Origin: Sulfidibacterium sp036244975
Lineage (GTDB): Bacteria > Bacteroidota > Bacteroidia > Bacteroidales > F082
Direction: 5' to 3'
DNA: 64,000 nucleotides
NCBI GenBank assembly: GCA_036244975.1
Contig: BTTE01000004.1
Coordinates: forward strand, 9,885-73,884
Numbering within the stretch: position 1 is the first letter of the stretch; each line of letters opens with the position of its first letter. The notes under the pieces were generated by a model that was given only the letters and a program-made list of their open reading frames with translations, was not told the origin of the DNA and searched no databases. Below are positions 16,114-25,406 of this stretch, piece by piece. The translations under genes were made by a program, and so were the position numbers.

Positions 16114-17453
16114 TCACCGGATAAATTTACGAATAAAAATATGGCCGGCTGTTTCAACACGGATAATATAAAGTCCGGGCTTAAACTGTGACGTATTGAT
16201 TCTCAGCTTATCGTTATTTGTTTCTGTTTCATACATGCCTCTGCCGCTTAGATCGAAAATGGCAACTTGTTTTTGCCGATACGCCGGTTGTTGAAATTGC
16301 AAATCAAGAAATTGCCGGGAAGGTACCGGACCCATGCTAAAATACGCGCAATACTATCGCCTTTAATATATTCGTTAGCGAGATAATCGGCATAAGTGGC
16401 AAAACCTTCATTCACCCATATGTCGCTCCAGTCGGCACAAGTAACATTATCGCCAAACCACATGTGTCCCAGTTCGTGAGCCACAAGGTCAAATCCGAAA
16501 TTTCCGAGGGTAGTCATGGTTTGGTGTTCCATTCCGCCGGCCAGCTCAGTAAGGCTTTGGCCGTATTTCTCCTTACGGAAAGGATATGGACCAAACAATT
16601 TAACATAAAGTTCAATGAATTTTGCTGTTTCTGTGATTTGGTTCCTGTGTTGGTTGAGATAGTTATCCGAATTATAAATAAAATTTTGAACCAAAACAGA
16701 ATCGCCGGCCGGACTGTCAGGATGGGCATAAAAACTAAAATCTCTGTAATCGGCTACAGCGTAAGAAAGCAAATAGTAATCAATGGGATATTTCGTTTTC
16801 CATTCAAAACGTTTTTTCCCTCCGGGGAGTTCGGTAATTGCAGTCAGCAAACCCTCCGAACCAGCCATATAATTGCTGTCAACCGTAAGAAATACCCAGG
16901 CCGAATCGGCTTTGTCTTTCAAATCCTCCTTTACGGGAAACCAGGTTTTTGCTGCAAAAGGTTCGGATAGTGTCCAGGTTACCTGTTTTTTCCATATTTT
17001 GTTGTATGCTGTGGAAACACCGGAAAAAAAACCACCTGTGGGGGATGTACCGTGGTAATAAATCTTAACGGAAAAATGTGATCCTTTGTTTTGAATCGGG
17101 GTTACAGGGAAAAGAATATTGTCCGCATTCCGAACAGGTTTATTTAGCTTTTCTCCATCTAAAAACGCAGAATCTATCGACATTTCCGGGATTAGCTCCA
17201 CAGCAAATGTATCCAGTTTGTCCACCAGGGTAGAAGCGCCAATAGTTACATTTCCACTCACGAAAGTCGAAGTCGGGCTCACCGAAATATCCAGTCCGTA
17301 AAAATGGACATCGTAATCGAAAAGGAATTTACTTTGCCAGGAATATTCCGGATTGAACGCCTGTTGTTTGAACATTTCAAATGTTTGGTGTTGCTGTGCC
17401 GAAGCACAAAAACCAGTGAAAATAAAAAGCAGGAGAAGTGATTTTCGTAACAT
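16114..17453 (-). pseudogene. M1 aminopeptidase with T9SS sorting domain, internally deleted and frameshifted
   Basis: From 17453 the frame encodes a signal peptide (LLLLFIFTGFCASAQ), the M1 N-terminal beta domain, the exopeptidase signature GGMEHQ and the zinc motif HELGHMWFGD...NEGFA. Shortly after, at about residue 374 (SIARILAW), the homology stops and 27 unrelated residues run to a stop at 16248. In another frame, open from about 16353 to 16114, lies a type IX secretion C-terminal domain (VAIFDLSGR, FKPGLYIIRV, FIRKFIR). So roughly 200 or more residues between catalytic core and sorting domain are missing and the two parts are out of frame. The original product would have been an outer-membrane-exported metallopeptidase. 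An assembly join is the alternative to a real deletion. Confidence 0.82.
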
Positions 17454-17584
17454 TGTGGTATATTATCTTTCAAAAGTAATGAAAAAAGAAATACACGATT
17501 TTTATCCTCAGGCAGTAACCTTAACCATAAATTGGTGTATAACCAGAAAATTTTAGTAATTACACCGATATTAGAGTAGCTATC

Positions 17585-18052
17585 ATGGATAAAACAGACA
17601 ATTATCGCTTAAACATTGATTATAAAGCGATTAGCTCTACTGAGAAATACATTGAGATTTTGTTTCGCCAATGGTCAATCAATGAGATTTATCTCGGGAA
17701 CATCGTAATCTCCTTTTCCAACCTTATTCATTTATTATTGAAGTATCAGAGAGGCGGGGAAGTTGACATTACGACTCAACTGAAAAATGAAGAAATTTCC
17801 TTTGAATTTGCCGGAATCGCTGTTCCGGTTCTCAAACTTTTTTTAAAGGAATACCTCCTGCAGGATGTTCTGGATAATACCACACAATCTGTTTTTTTAA
17901 TACAAAAAGTTGCCGACGAAATTTCAGTGGAAGACGAAAATTTGATTTTAAAATTTACTATCGGTGCCTTACCGGAAACTTACCTTAACAGCCGGAAGCA
18001 ATCCCTGGAAAATTACCATCAAAACACCCCGCAAAAGACTTTAAATGATTGA
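17585..18052 (+). CDS. Conserved ybeY-linked protein, degenerate anti-sigma-type HATPase
   Basis: 155 residues, no signal peptide or membrane segment. Position directly upstream of ybeY and the string INEIYLGNIVISFSNLIHLLL resemble the RsbW-like ATP-binding proteins often found at this place in Bacteroidota, where the corresponding helix reads like IYGNIMIAVTEAVNNAIxHGN. Here the Glu/Asn residues of the N-box are not present, so ATP binding is probably lost. The last 8 bases overlap ybeY, suggesting translational coupling. Function unknown; the family link is inference from pattern and position. Confidence 0.7.
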   Translation: MDKTDNYRLNIDYKAISSTEKYIEILFRQWSINEIYLGNIVISFSNLIHLLLKYQRGGEVDITTQLKNEEISFEFAGIAVPVLKLFLKEYLLQDVLDNTTQSVFLIQKVADEISVEDENLILKFTIGALPETYLNSRKQSLENYHQNTPQKTLND

Positions 18053-18467
18053 TTACCAGTTAGATAATGTTTCCCGACTCGTTGTCGATCCCAATACTTA
18101 TTTTTCCTGGATAAAACAAACCATTCAGGGAGAAAATCATCAACCGGGAAATATTTTCTATCACTTTTGCAGTGATGAATTTTTACTGAAAATAAATCGG
18201 GAGTATCTTCAGCACGATTGGCTCACCGATATCATCACCTTTCCGTTATCAACCAGGCCTGAGATCATTTCAGGCGAAATTTTTATCAGTATTGATCGTG
18301 TATGCGAAAATGCTTTTGCATTACAAACGAGTTTTGAACGAGAGTTTACCCGGGTTCTGATTCATGGGGTGTTACACTTGTTAGGCTACGACGACCATAC
18401 GGACGAAGAAAAACGCATTATACGCTCCAAAGAGGATTATTACCTATCTTTGCTGCCGCAAAAATAG
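18045..18467 (+). CDS. ybeY: Endoribonuclease YbeY (rRNA maturation)
   Basis: 140 residues. The family core is visible: WLTDIITFPLS, then GEIFISIDRV, and the metal-binding HGVLHLLGYDDHTDEE. The first two His are at the expected spacing. The third is one residue further than in the E. coli HGxLHLxGYDH pattern, as is common in Bacteroidota variants. YbeY takes part in 16S rRNA 3' end maturation and ribosome quality control. It overlaps the upstream gene by 8 bases. The mnmG promoter box lies inside its 3' end. Confidence 0.93.
   Translation: MIDYQLDNVSRLVVDPNTYFSWIKQTIQGENHQPGNIFYHFCSDEFLLKINREYLQHDWLTDIITFPLSTRPEIISGEIFISIDRVCENAFALQTSFEREFTRVLIHGVLHLLGYDDHTDEEKRIIRSKEDYYLSLLPQK
18445..18452 (+). 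promoter_or_regulatory. mnmG: -7 box (TATCTTTG) for mnmG inside ybeY
   Basis: TAnnTTTG 37 bases before the mnmG ATG at 18489. Transcription would start just ahead of the first parS site. Confidence 0.4.
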
Positions 18468-18470
18468 TTG

Positions 18471-18486
18471 TGTTTCACGTGGAACA
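18471..18486. promoter_or_regulatory. parS site (one mismatch)
   Basis: TGTTTCACGTGGAACA differs from the parS consensus TGTTNCACGTGAAACA at one position. It lies in the ybeY/mnmG junction, two bases before the mnmG ATG. parS is the ParB/Spo0J loading site for chromosome segregation. Confidence 0.82.
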
Positions 18487-18488
18487 TT

Positions 18489-20363
18489 ATGGGAATGTTT
18501 GAAAAATATGACGTCATTGTTGTGGGCGCAGGACATGCCGGATCGGAAGCGGCGGCGGCGGCGGCAAACCTTGGTTCAAAGGTACTGCTCATAACCATGA
18601 ACCTGAATGCCATTGCACAAATGTCGTGTAATCCGGCTATGGGTGGCATTGCCAAAGGACAAATCGTTCGTGAAATAGATGCTATGGGCGGCTGTTCCGG
18701 ACTTGTAACTGACAAATCGATGATTCAGTTCAGGATGCTAAACAAGTCCAAAGGTCCGGCTATGTGGAGCCCGCGGGCACAAAGCGACCGTATGCTTTTT
18801 TCAGCCACCTGGCGACACATGCTGGAAGAAACCCCAAATCTTGATTTCTGGCAGGACACTGTCGTTAGCTTACTCATTAAAAGCGACGCGGTATATGGTG
18901 TAAAAACAGCCATGGGCATCGAAATAAAATCAAAAATCGTGATTTTAACCAACGGGACGTTTCTAAACGGAAAAATTCATATCGGGACAAAGCAGTTTGC
19001 CGGTGGCCGTATGGGTGATCCTGCGAGCTACGGACTAAGCGACGAGCTAAAATCACTGGGGTTTGAAACCGGACGTTTGAAAACTGGAACACCGGTTCGT
19101 GTAGATGGCCGCACCATCGACTTTTCAAAAATGGAAGAACAAAAAGGAGATGAAAATCCGGAAAATTTTTCCTTCCTTGAAAAAACCAAACTAACCGAAC
19201 AACGCAGCTGCTGGATTACCTACACCTCGCCAAAAGTTCACGACGCACTCAAACTGGGGTTTGCAGATTCCCCCATGTTTGCCGGAAGAATTCAGGGTGT
19301 GGGGCCGCGTTATTGTCCTTCAATAGAAGATAAAATCGAACGTTTTTCTGACAAAAGTCGTCACCAGTTATTTGTGGAACCCGAAGGCTGGAATACCATC
19401 GAATATTACGTTAACGGTTTTTCTTCCTCCTTACCGGATTACATTCAGCTGAAAGCATTGAAAGAAATTCCCGGTTTTGAAAAGGCAAAAATCTTCCGGC
19501 CCGGTTATGCCATCGAATACGATTATTTTCCCCCTACGCAATTAAATTACAGTCTGGAAACCAAGACCATGAAAAACCTGTTTTTCGCAGGTCAAATTAA
19601 CGGGACCACCGGTTACGAAGAAGCTGCAGCACAAGGACTAATGGCCGGTATCAACGCACATCTAAAAATACAAAATTCAGAGCCTTTTGTGCTGAAACGT
19701 TCTGAAGCCTACATCGGCGTTTTGATTGATGACCTCGTAACTAAGGGTGTGGACGAGCCTTACCGCATGTTTACCTCACGCGCAGAACACCGCATATTAT
19801 TACGCCAGGACAACGCCGACAAACGGCTGACAGAAAAAGCATACAAATTAGGACTGGCTTCGGAGAAACGCTATCGGAAATACAAGCAAAAAGAAGAAAA
19901 AGTCGAAAAGCTAATACGTTTCGTTTACGAGGAAGGGATAAGTCCGGCAGAGGTTAACACTGCTTTGGAAAAAAGCAACACAGCGCCATTAAAACAAAAA
20001 GTAAAGCTTGCCATGGTTTTATTGCGACCCCAGGTAAATTTGGATTTACTGATTTCTGCGAATACAAAACTTCAAAATTTTGTAACGGAAAACAACCTGT
20101 TTAAAGAAGTAATGCGGTCTGCTGAAATACAAATCAAATACGAAGGCTATATCAAAAAAGAGGAAGACATAGCCGGAAAATTAGATAAATTCGAGAACAT
20201 TATTTTGAAGGAGGATTTCAATTACAACAAGCTTACCTCAATTTCGTATGAAGCAAGGGAAAAACTGACAAAAATCAAGCCGAAAACCATTGGCCAGGCT
20301 TCCAGAATCAGTGGCGTTTCCCCATCTGACATAAATGTTTTACTGGTTTATTTAGGTCGTTAA
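18489..20363 (+). CDS. mnmG: tRNA uridine-5-carboxymethylaminomethyl synthesis enzyme MnmG (GidA)
   Basis: About 624 residues from the ATG at 18489; a second ATG six bases on is equally possible. Extending to 18468 would translate the parS site, so I reject that. The FAD motif VIVVGAGHAGSEAA opens the protein. SCNPAMGGIAKG, NGTFLNGKIHIG, GRMGDPASYGLS, RLKTGTPVR and TGYEEAAAQGLMAGINA are MnmG signatures. With MnmE it installs the cmnm5 group on U34 of several tRNAs. It lies between two parS sites, the classical origin-proximal gidA position. Confidence 0.96.
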   Translation: MGMFEKYDVIVVGAGHAGSEAAAAAANLGSKVLLITMNLNAIAQMSCNPAMGGIAKGQIVREIDAMGGCSGLVTDKSMIQFRMLNKSKGPAMWSPRAQSDRMLFSATWRHMLEETPNLDFWQDTVVSLLIKSDAVYGVKTAMGIEIKSKIVILTNGTFLNGKIHIGTKQFAGGRMGDPASYGLSDELKSLGFETGRLKTGTPVRVDGRTIDFSKMEEQKGDENPENFSFLEKTKLTEQRSCWITYTSPKVHDALKLGFADSPMFAGRIQGVGPRYCPSIEDKIERFSDKSRHQLFVEPEGWNTIEYYVNGFSSSLPDYIQLKALKEIPGFEKAKIFRPGYAIEYDYFPPTQLNYSLETKTMKNLFFAGQINGTTGYEEAAAQGLMAGINAHLKIQNSEPFVLKRSEAYIGVLIDDLVTKGVDEPYRMFTSRAEHRILLRQDNADKRLTEKAYKLGLASEKRYRKYKQKEEKVEKLIRFVYEEGISPAEVNTALEKSNTAPLKQKVKLAMVLLRPQVNLDLLISANTKLQNFVTENNLFKEVMRSAEIQIKYEGYIKKEEDIAGKLDKFENIILKEDFNYNKLTSISYEAREKLTKIKPKTIGQASRISGVSPSDINVLLVYLGR

Positions 20364-20370
20364 AAAGAAA

Positions 20371-20386
20371 TGTTTCACGTGAAACA
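20371..20386. promoter_or_regulatory. parS site (perfect)
   Basis: TGTTTCACGTGAAACA is a perfect 16-base palindrome identical to the parS consensus. It lies 8 bases after the mnmG stop and 6 bases before the next ATG. Confidence 0.92.
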
Positions 20387-20392
20387 ATTACT

Positions 20393-21280
20393 ATGAAAAC
20401 AGCTACATCTTGTCCGGTTTGTGATTCAAAAAATATTTTCAAAAAATCAGATGTGAAGGACTATTTCCTGACACAGGAAAATTTCTCGCTGTGGAAATGC
20501 AAAGATTGTAACCTTATGTTTACAAACCCACGACCGGAAGATGAAGATTTAGGCCGGTATTATGAGTCGCCGGATTATCTGTCACACAACACCGGCGACA
20601 GCGGATTTATGGGCAAACTTTACAGGTTTTTGCGCGAAAGGAATATTAAGCGAAAATTCAACATTATCAATAAGCTTATCCCAACCGGTACAATTTTAGA
20701 TATTGGCTGCGGGACAGGAGAACTACTCAATTATTTTCAAAAAAATAATTGGCACTGCCGGGGAATAGAACCCAATGTAAAAGCACGAGACTTTGCAAAA
20801 GCACAATATGATTTAAAAGTGGAAGAGGAGTCAGTTATCAAAAATTTTATCCCGGAAAGTTTTGATATTATAACCATGTGGCATGTTCTGGAACATGTAC
20901 CAGATGTGAACAGAAGAATGCAGCAGACAAAACAGCTTTTAAAAAAACAAGGTTACCTCATTATCGCCTTACCCAATCCTCTATCCTGGGATGCCCTATT
21001 TTATAAAAAATATTGGGCCGGTTTGGATGTTCCAAGACATCTTTATCATTTTTCTCCGACTGCTTTAAAAAACCTGGCCGATAAACACAATTTACACATT
21101 ATCAATTGTTTACCACTAAAATTAGATGCTTTTTATGTCAGTTTATTAAGCGAACGGTACAAAAAAAATAATTTGGCAACAGCCAAAGCTTTTTTCAATG
21201 GTCTCAGGTCTAATATAAAAGCATCAAAGAACGGACACTATTCAAGTATTATCTATATTCTGACACACGAGTCCAACTAA
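20393..21280 (+). CDS. SAM-dependent methyltransferase with N-terminal zinc ribbon
   Basis: 295 residues. An N-terminal zinc-ribbon-like segment has two Cys pairs (CPVC and CKDC). A class I methyltransferase domain follows: ILDIGCGTGELLNYF is motif I for SAM binding, FDIITMWHVLEHV is motif II/post-II, and YLIIALPNP follows. This is the Methyltransf_23-type architecture common in Bacteroidota. The substrate is unknown; such zinc-ribbon methyltransferases are often linked to sugar or small-molecule modification. It starts 6 bases after the second parS site, in the same direction as mnmG, so it is probably co-transcribed with it. Confidence 0.85.
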   Translation: MKTATSCPVCDSKNIFKKSDVKDYFLTQENFSLWKCKDCNLMFTNPRPEDEDLGRYYESPDYLSHNTGDSGFMGKLYRFLRERNIKRKFNIINKLIPTGTILDIGCGTGELLNYFQKNNWHCRGIEPNVKARDFAKAQYDLKVEEESVIKNFIPESFDIITMWHVLEHVPDVNRRMQQTKQLLKKQGYLIIALPNPLSWDALFYKKYWAGLDVPRHLYHFSPTALKNLADKHNLHIINCLPLKLDAFYVSLLSERYKKNNLATAKAFFNGLRSNIKASKNGHYSSIIYILTHESN

Positions 21281-21424
21281 AATGATTACCCCGGTCATTC
21301 TATCCTTAAATTTCCCGAAAAACAAACCTTAGGAATCAATATTCTTCCCAGGTAATAATGCTCAGCAACTTCAGAAAATCATCATTCAATTTTTACTACT
21401 TTTACTTTTCAGAACCAAAGCATA

Positions 21425-24400
21425 ATGAACAAAAACGGCAGGCATAAATTTTTATCTAAATTTTATCTCTCTTGCGCAGGATTATTCCTCACAATCCTTG
21501 CCTTCTACATAGTGTCGTACACAGCAAGAACGTTTTACAAGCCGCAATCACAGGTTAAAAAGACAGTAAAAACCTTTTATCTAATTGGCACTCAATTTGT
21601 TAACACACAGAAAAGAATGTTCAATTTGTTTGGTCAAAAAAAAGCACTGGTTTGGAAAAATATTAACGCAGAACTTTCGGACAATCAACAACTTATAGTT
21701 GTTAAACGAAACGATTCCATCATTTACTGGAATAGTAATCAGGTACCCGTGAAGCAAATGTCGTCGATGCTCAATGCCAAAATAAAAATTCTACAATCAA
21801 ATAAGCATTGGTACATCGGCCTGAAGACCCGGAGAAAAAATATTACCATAGCCTCCTTCTATCTGCTATCTGAAAAAAATCTTCCGTATGGTGTCAAAGT
21901 CGAAAACAAAAATAAAACCGGAAAAGATTATTATCCGCTAAAAGAATTCAATATTTCCGTACAAGTAAAACCGGACATTCTTCCTCAATACCTACTCACC
22001 ATCCTGTTTTTTCTGTATCTTTCAGCTTTTCTGTTTCTGGCACTAATTCTCTATTTAATCTACGAATGGATAGCGCATCGATTACACGAACGGTATTCTT
22101 TATTACTTTTTCTCTCGTTTGCCGTTGACCTGGTAATACTTCGCGCGGCGGAACGCTTCCTGGGGTTTCCGCAGGTACTTACAAATTCTGTTTGGCGCAG
22201 CGATCAAATTACAAACATCCCCGGTCTTTCCACCCCCGGAGATTTATTCTTAGATTTCATATTGTTGTGCCTGGTTCTTTTTATGTTTTTCCGCTATTTA
22301 AACAGGCAGCAAAAGCGCTGGAAGAGTAATATTTTTCTAAAAGCTTTCCCGGTTCAGTTTATAACATTTTCTTTCCCGTTATTTCTGTATTACATGGCTG
22401 AAAACATTCTGCACAGCGGGGGATTTGTGTCGCTTTCCGAAAATGTATATTTCAACCGAATCGGAATTATCAGGCTGTTGCTTTTCCTCGTAGTGAACCT
22501 GTTGCTATATCCCTGGTTAAATTCTTTCCTCAGGTTTTTAAAACGAAAAAGTCTCACCTATGTACAATTTTCGGTTTCCTTATTTATAGTGGGAGTAATC
22601 TATTTTCTAACACTCCCTATCGAAAAAACAATAATCTTTTTAACCTTTTCGATCGTCCTGACACTCTCGATGGTTATTTGGTTTTTCGAACGTATCAAAA
22701 GGCCGTACATCCACAGCCTTCTGGCCATACTGTTGCTTTCGGCATCCGCAGCTTATTTGCTCAATGTTAACGGACGGGAGAACCGCAATGCCCATCAACG
22801 TTTCACCGCTAATATGCTTACGCAAAAACAAGATCCTTATCTGCAATACCTTCTTCATAATTTGTCGGGCAAAATATTAAAAGATACCAATGTCATTAAA
22901 GTTATAACATCAAAACGGGAAAACAAAGAACAATGGGTTACAAACTATTTAAATAAAAAATATTTCCACGGAATGTTATTGGCCTACAGCCGGCAAATTA
23001 CCCTGTGCGAACCTGGGCAAAGGCTTGAAATACAGCCCGAAAACAAAGTTGTGGGCTGTGATGCCTTTTTTAATCAACTCCGGGGAAAAGTTGTGTTAAA
23101 ACGTCCTGATTTCGAGCTTTCGTTAGTTAACAACACCAGCGAAAGTATTTATTATCTGGCCCGATTTTATTACCCTCAAACACAGACCCGTAAAGTAGGG
23201 GTAAACTTGTACATAGAATTCTTTACCAACATTATTCCAAAAGGATTAGGTTATCCGGAGCTTCTGCAGGATGCATCAGCAAGCCGGTTACATCTTTCCG
23301 GCTATTCCTTTGCCTTTTATCAGCAGGGGAAGCTCGAATACAAATTTGGAGACTTTCTTTTCCCTATTGATCTCACCTATTTTAAAAATGTGCCCGAAAG
23401 GAAGTTTTTCACTAAAGATGCTTACAAGCATTTTTTGTTGCCGGTAAGCAAAAAGGAAATCCTTATCGTAAGTCGGCCACAGCTGAACCTTTCAGGCTGG
23501 CTATTGCCCTTTTCCTTACTTTTTATACTATCAGGAATCGTCCTGTTAATCTATACATCGTTTACCTATGGCAAACAAATTCTCGAAACCTTTCGCTACT
23601 CATTCAGCACCCGCCTGCAATTGACTATCTTTACAACAATGCTTATCGTTTTCCTCACGCTTACAGCCGTTATCCTATACTATTTTAATACGAATAATCG
23701 CAATATCATCAGCAATAACCTGAAAGAAAAGACCCATTCGGTGCTTATCGAATTACAAGATAAACTGTCATCATCGGGTAGTGTGGGGCTGAAAAACAGG
23801 CAGGAAATTCAAATATACCTGCAAAAGTTCTCTATGGTTTTCTTTACAGATATTAATTTATACGACAATGCGGGATGGCTGATTGCCTCTTCGCGACCGG
23901 AAATTTTCAACAAAGGACTCCAGTCGAAGCTGATGAATCCAAAAGCCTACGAACAAATAGAAAAGAATCACAAACTCTTTTATTTAGGGAAAGAAAAAAT
24001 AAAAAATGTCAGCTTTTATTCATCTTACGCTCCATTTATTCTCGACAACGGTAAAGACGTGGGCGTTTTGAACCTACCCTATTTTGCACGACAATATGAG
24101 CTTCAGCATTCTTACTACCAAATGTTGGCCAACTTGATTAATTTATTTGTAATTACAGGAATGCTGGGAATGCTGCTGATGGTTTATCTATCAAGATTAC
24201 TCACCCGGCCGCTACAAATTTTACAACATAAGATCACATCCGTAAGCATCGAAAAGCAAAATGAAAAAATAGAATGGGGTCGAAATGATGAGATTGGGAA
24301 ACTTATCACTGCTTACAATCAAATGGTAGAAAAGCTGGAGGAGAGCGCCCGGCTATTAAAGTATTCAGCCAGAGAAAAAGCCTGGCGCGAAATGGCCCGT

Positions 24401-25042
24401 CAAATTGCACATGAAATCAGAAATCCGCTGACTCCGATGAAACTAAACGTACAATACCTTCAAAAAGTTTATGCCGCCAAAGATTCAGCTTTTGATGAAA
24501 AACTTAGAACAATCAGCCAATCACTTATAAACCAAATTGATACATTGGATGAGGTGGCTGGTATGTTTTCGGATTTCTCCAAAATAAATTTCCCCTTAGA
24601 TGAAAAAGCAGATTTAATGCAAGCTATTAAATCGACCACAACCCTATTCAAAAAATCTTACGAGATAAACATAGAGATTGATTCGGACAGAGAATATATT
24701 CCCATAAAAACTTCCAAACAGGATTTGTTAAGAATTTTCAACAACCTCCTGAAAAATGCAGTTCAGTCGATGGAAAATGTCAGCCGGAAAGAGCTAAGAA
24801 TTCAAATAATCTGCAAGAAGTTCCATGCTGAGTTACGTCTGACAGACAACGGAAAAGGAATTAGTGCAGAAGATAAAAAGAATATTTTCCAACCTTATTT
24901 CACCACAAAATCCAAAGGTACCGGCCTGGGACTTGCCATTGTAAAAAATCTCATGACAGAAATGGGGGGAGAAGTAACCTTTGTTTCGGAAGAAGGAAAT
25001 GGGACAACCTTCATTCTCCTGTTTCCATTATCAACTAAATGA
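21425..25042 (+). CDS. NtrY-like membrane sensor histidine kinase, 1205 residues
   Basis: A very long sensor kinase. There is an N-terminal membrane helix (about 12-35) and a short extracytoplasmic segment, then a cluster of membrane helices between about 195 and 460. A second extracytoplasmic region follows (about 460-690), then helices near 690-715 and 735-757. A PDC-like sensor loop (about 760-905) and a last helix come next, with HAMP (SRLLTRPLQIL) after it. Phospho-acceptor His996 is in ARQIAHEIRNPLTPMKL. ATPase motifs are NNLLKNAVQSM, LTDNGKGI and TKSKGTGLGLAIVKN. The HEIRNPLTPMKL string is characteristic of NtrY-type kinases. No response regulator lies nearby, so it is an orphan. Confidence 0.9.
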   Translation: MNKNGRHKFLSKFYLSCAGLFLTILAFYIVSYTARTFYKPQSQVKKTVKTFYLIGTQFVNTQKRMFNLFGQKKALVWKNINAELSDNQQLIVVKRNDSIIYWNSNQVPVKQMSSMLNAKIKILQSNKHWYIGLKTRRKNITIASFYLLSEKNLPYGVKVENKNKTGKDYYPLKEFNISVQVKPDILPQYLLTILFFLYLSAFLFLALILYLIYEWIAHRLHERYSLLLFLSFAVDLVILRAAERFLGFPQVLTNSVWRSDQITNIPGLSTPGDLFLDFILLCLVLFMFFRYLNRQQKRWKSNIFLKAFPVQFITFSFPLFLYYMAENILHSGGFVSLSENVYFNRIGIIRLLLFLVVNLLLYPWLNSFLRFLKRKSLTYVQFSVSLFIVGVIYFLTLPIEKTIIFLTFSIVLTLSMVIWFFERIKRPYIHSLLAILLLSASAAYLLNVNGRENRNAHQRFTANMLTQKQDPYLQYLLHNLSGKILKDTNVIKVITSKRENKEQWVTNYLNKKYFHGMLLAYSRQITLCEPGQRLEIQPENKVVGCDAFFNQLRGKVVLKRPDFELSLVNNTSESIYYLARFYYPQTQTRKVGVNLYIEFFTNIIPKGLGYPELLQDASASRLHLSGYSFAFYQQGKLEYKFGDFLFPIDLTYFKNVPERKFFTKDAYKHFLLPVSKKEILIVSRPQLNLSGWLLPFSLLFILSGIVLLIYTSFTYGKQILETFRYSFSTRLQLTIFTTMLIVFLTLTAVILYYFNTNNRNIISNNLKEKTHSVLIELQDKLSSSGSVGLKNRQEIQIYLQKFSMVFFTDINLYDNAGWLIASSRPEIFNKGLQSKLMNPKAYEQIEKNHKLFYLGKEKIKNVSFYSSYAPFILDNGKDVGVLNLPYFARQYELQHSYYQMLANLINLFVITGMLGMLLMVYLSRLLTRPLQILQHKITSVSIEKQNEKIEWGRNDEIGKLITAYNQMVEKLEESARLLKYSAREKAWREMARQIAHEIRNPLTPMKLNVQYLQKVYAAKDSAFDEKLRTISQSLINQIDTLDEVAGMFSDFSKINFPLDEKADLMQAIKSTTTLFKKSYEINIEIDSDREYIPIKTSKQDLLRIFNNLLKNAVQSMENVSRKELRIQIICKKFHAELRLTDNGKGISAEDKKNIFQPYFTTKSKGTGLGLAIVKNLMTEMGGEVTFVSEEGNGTTFILLFPLSTK

Positions 25043-25086
25043 GTAGTAATTTTTTCACATTTTTGTAAAAACACCTCATCTTGTTA

Positions 25087-25287
25087 AGGGTTTGTAACGA
25101 AATAAAGTGACGAGTCTCGTTTTAAACGAGATTGCAGGTTTTCAAGGCGCAAAAGTTGCGAATAGCCACTGTTTACCCCGTGAAATAGCAAAGCTAATAT
25201 TTCACAGGGTGAATTTAAAACTTTTGCAACGAAGAAAAAGCGTAAAAGGACAAGCCGAAACCGTTAGGTTATTTCGTTACAATCCCT
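25087..25287. mobile_element. MITE-like element, 201 bp, 19-bp terminal inverted repeats
   Basis: Bases 25087-25105 (core TTGTAACGAAATAA) are inverted at 25269-25287 with one mismatch. Inside are three nested or adjacent hairpins: TCTCGTTT/AAACGAGA, GCAAAAGTT/AACTTTTGC, and ACCCCGTGAAATA against TATTTCACAGGGT. There is no credible ORF. It shares the internal strings CAAGGC-GCAAA and GCAACGAAG with the element at 9525-9761, although the ends differ. It fills most of the 25043-25406 gap. Confidence 0.72.
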
Positions 25288-25384
25288 AAGCACTGTATAT
25301 ATTCAAAAAAAAAGAATAAATATTTGGCATAAATGGAGATTTGAATTTTTCAAAGAAGAGAAAGTCCATTCAAAAAAATAGCCT

Positions 25385-25392
25385 TAATTTTG
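25385..25392 (+). promoter_or_regulatory. -7 box (TAATTTTG) for the polyprenyl synthase
   Basis: TAnnTTTG 15 bases before the ATG at 25407. It fixes that ATG as the start, because a longer frame (from 25341) would begin upstream of the promoter. Confidence 0.55.
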
Positions 25393-25406
25393 TACGCACA
25401 GAGCCC

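Noticed and set aside
25107..25289. 60-codon frame inside the 25-kb MITE-like element
   Set aside because: It runs through terminal and internal inverted repeats, so it is a by-product of the repeat structure.
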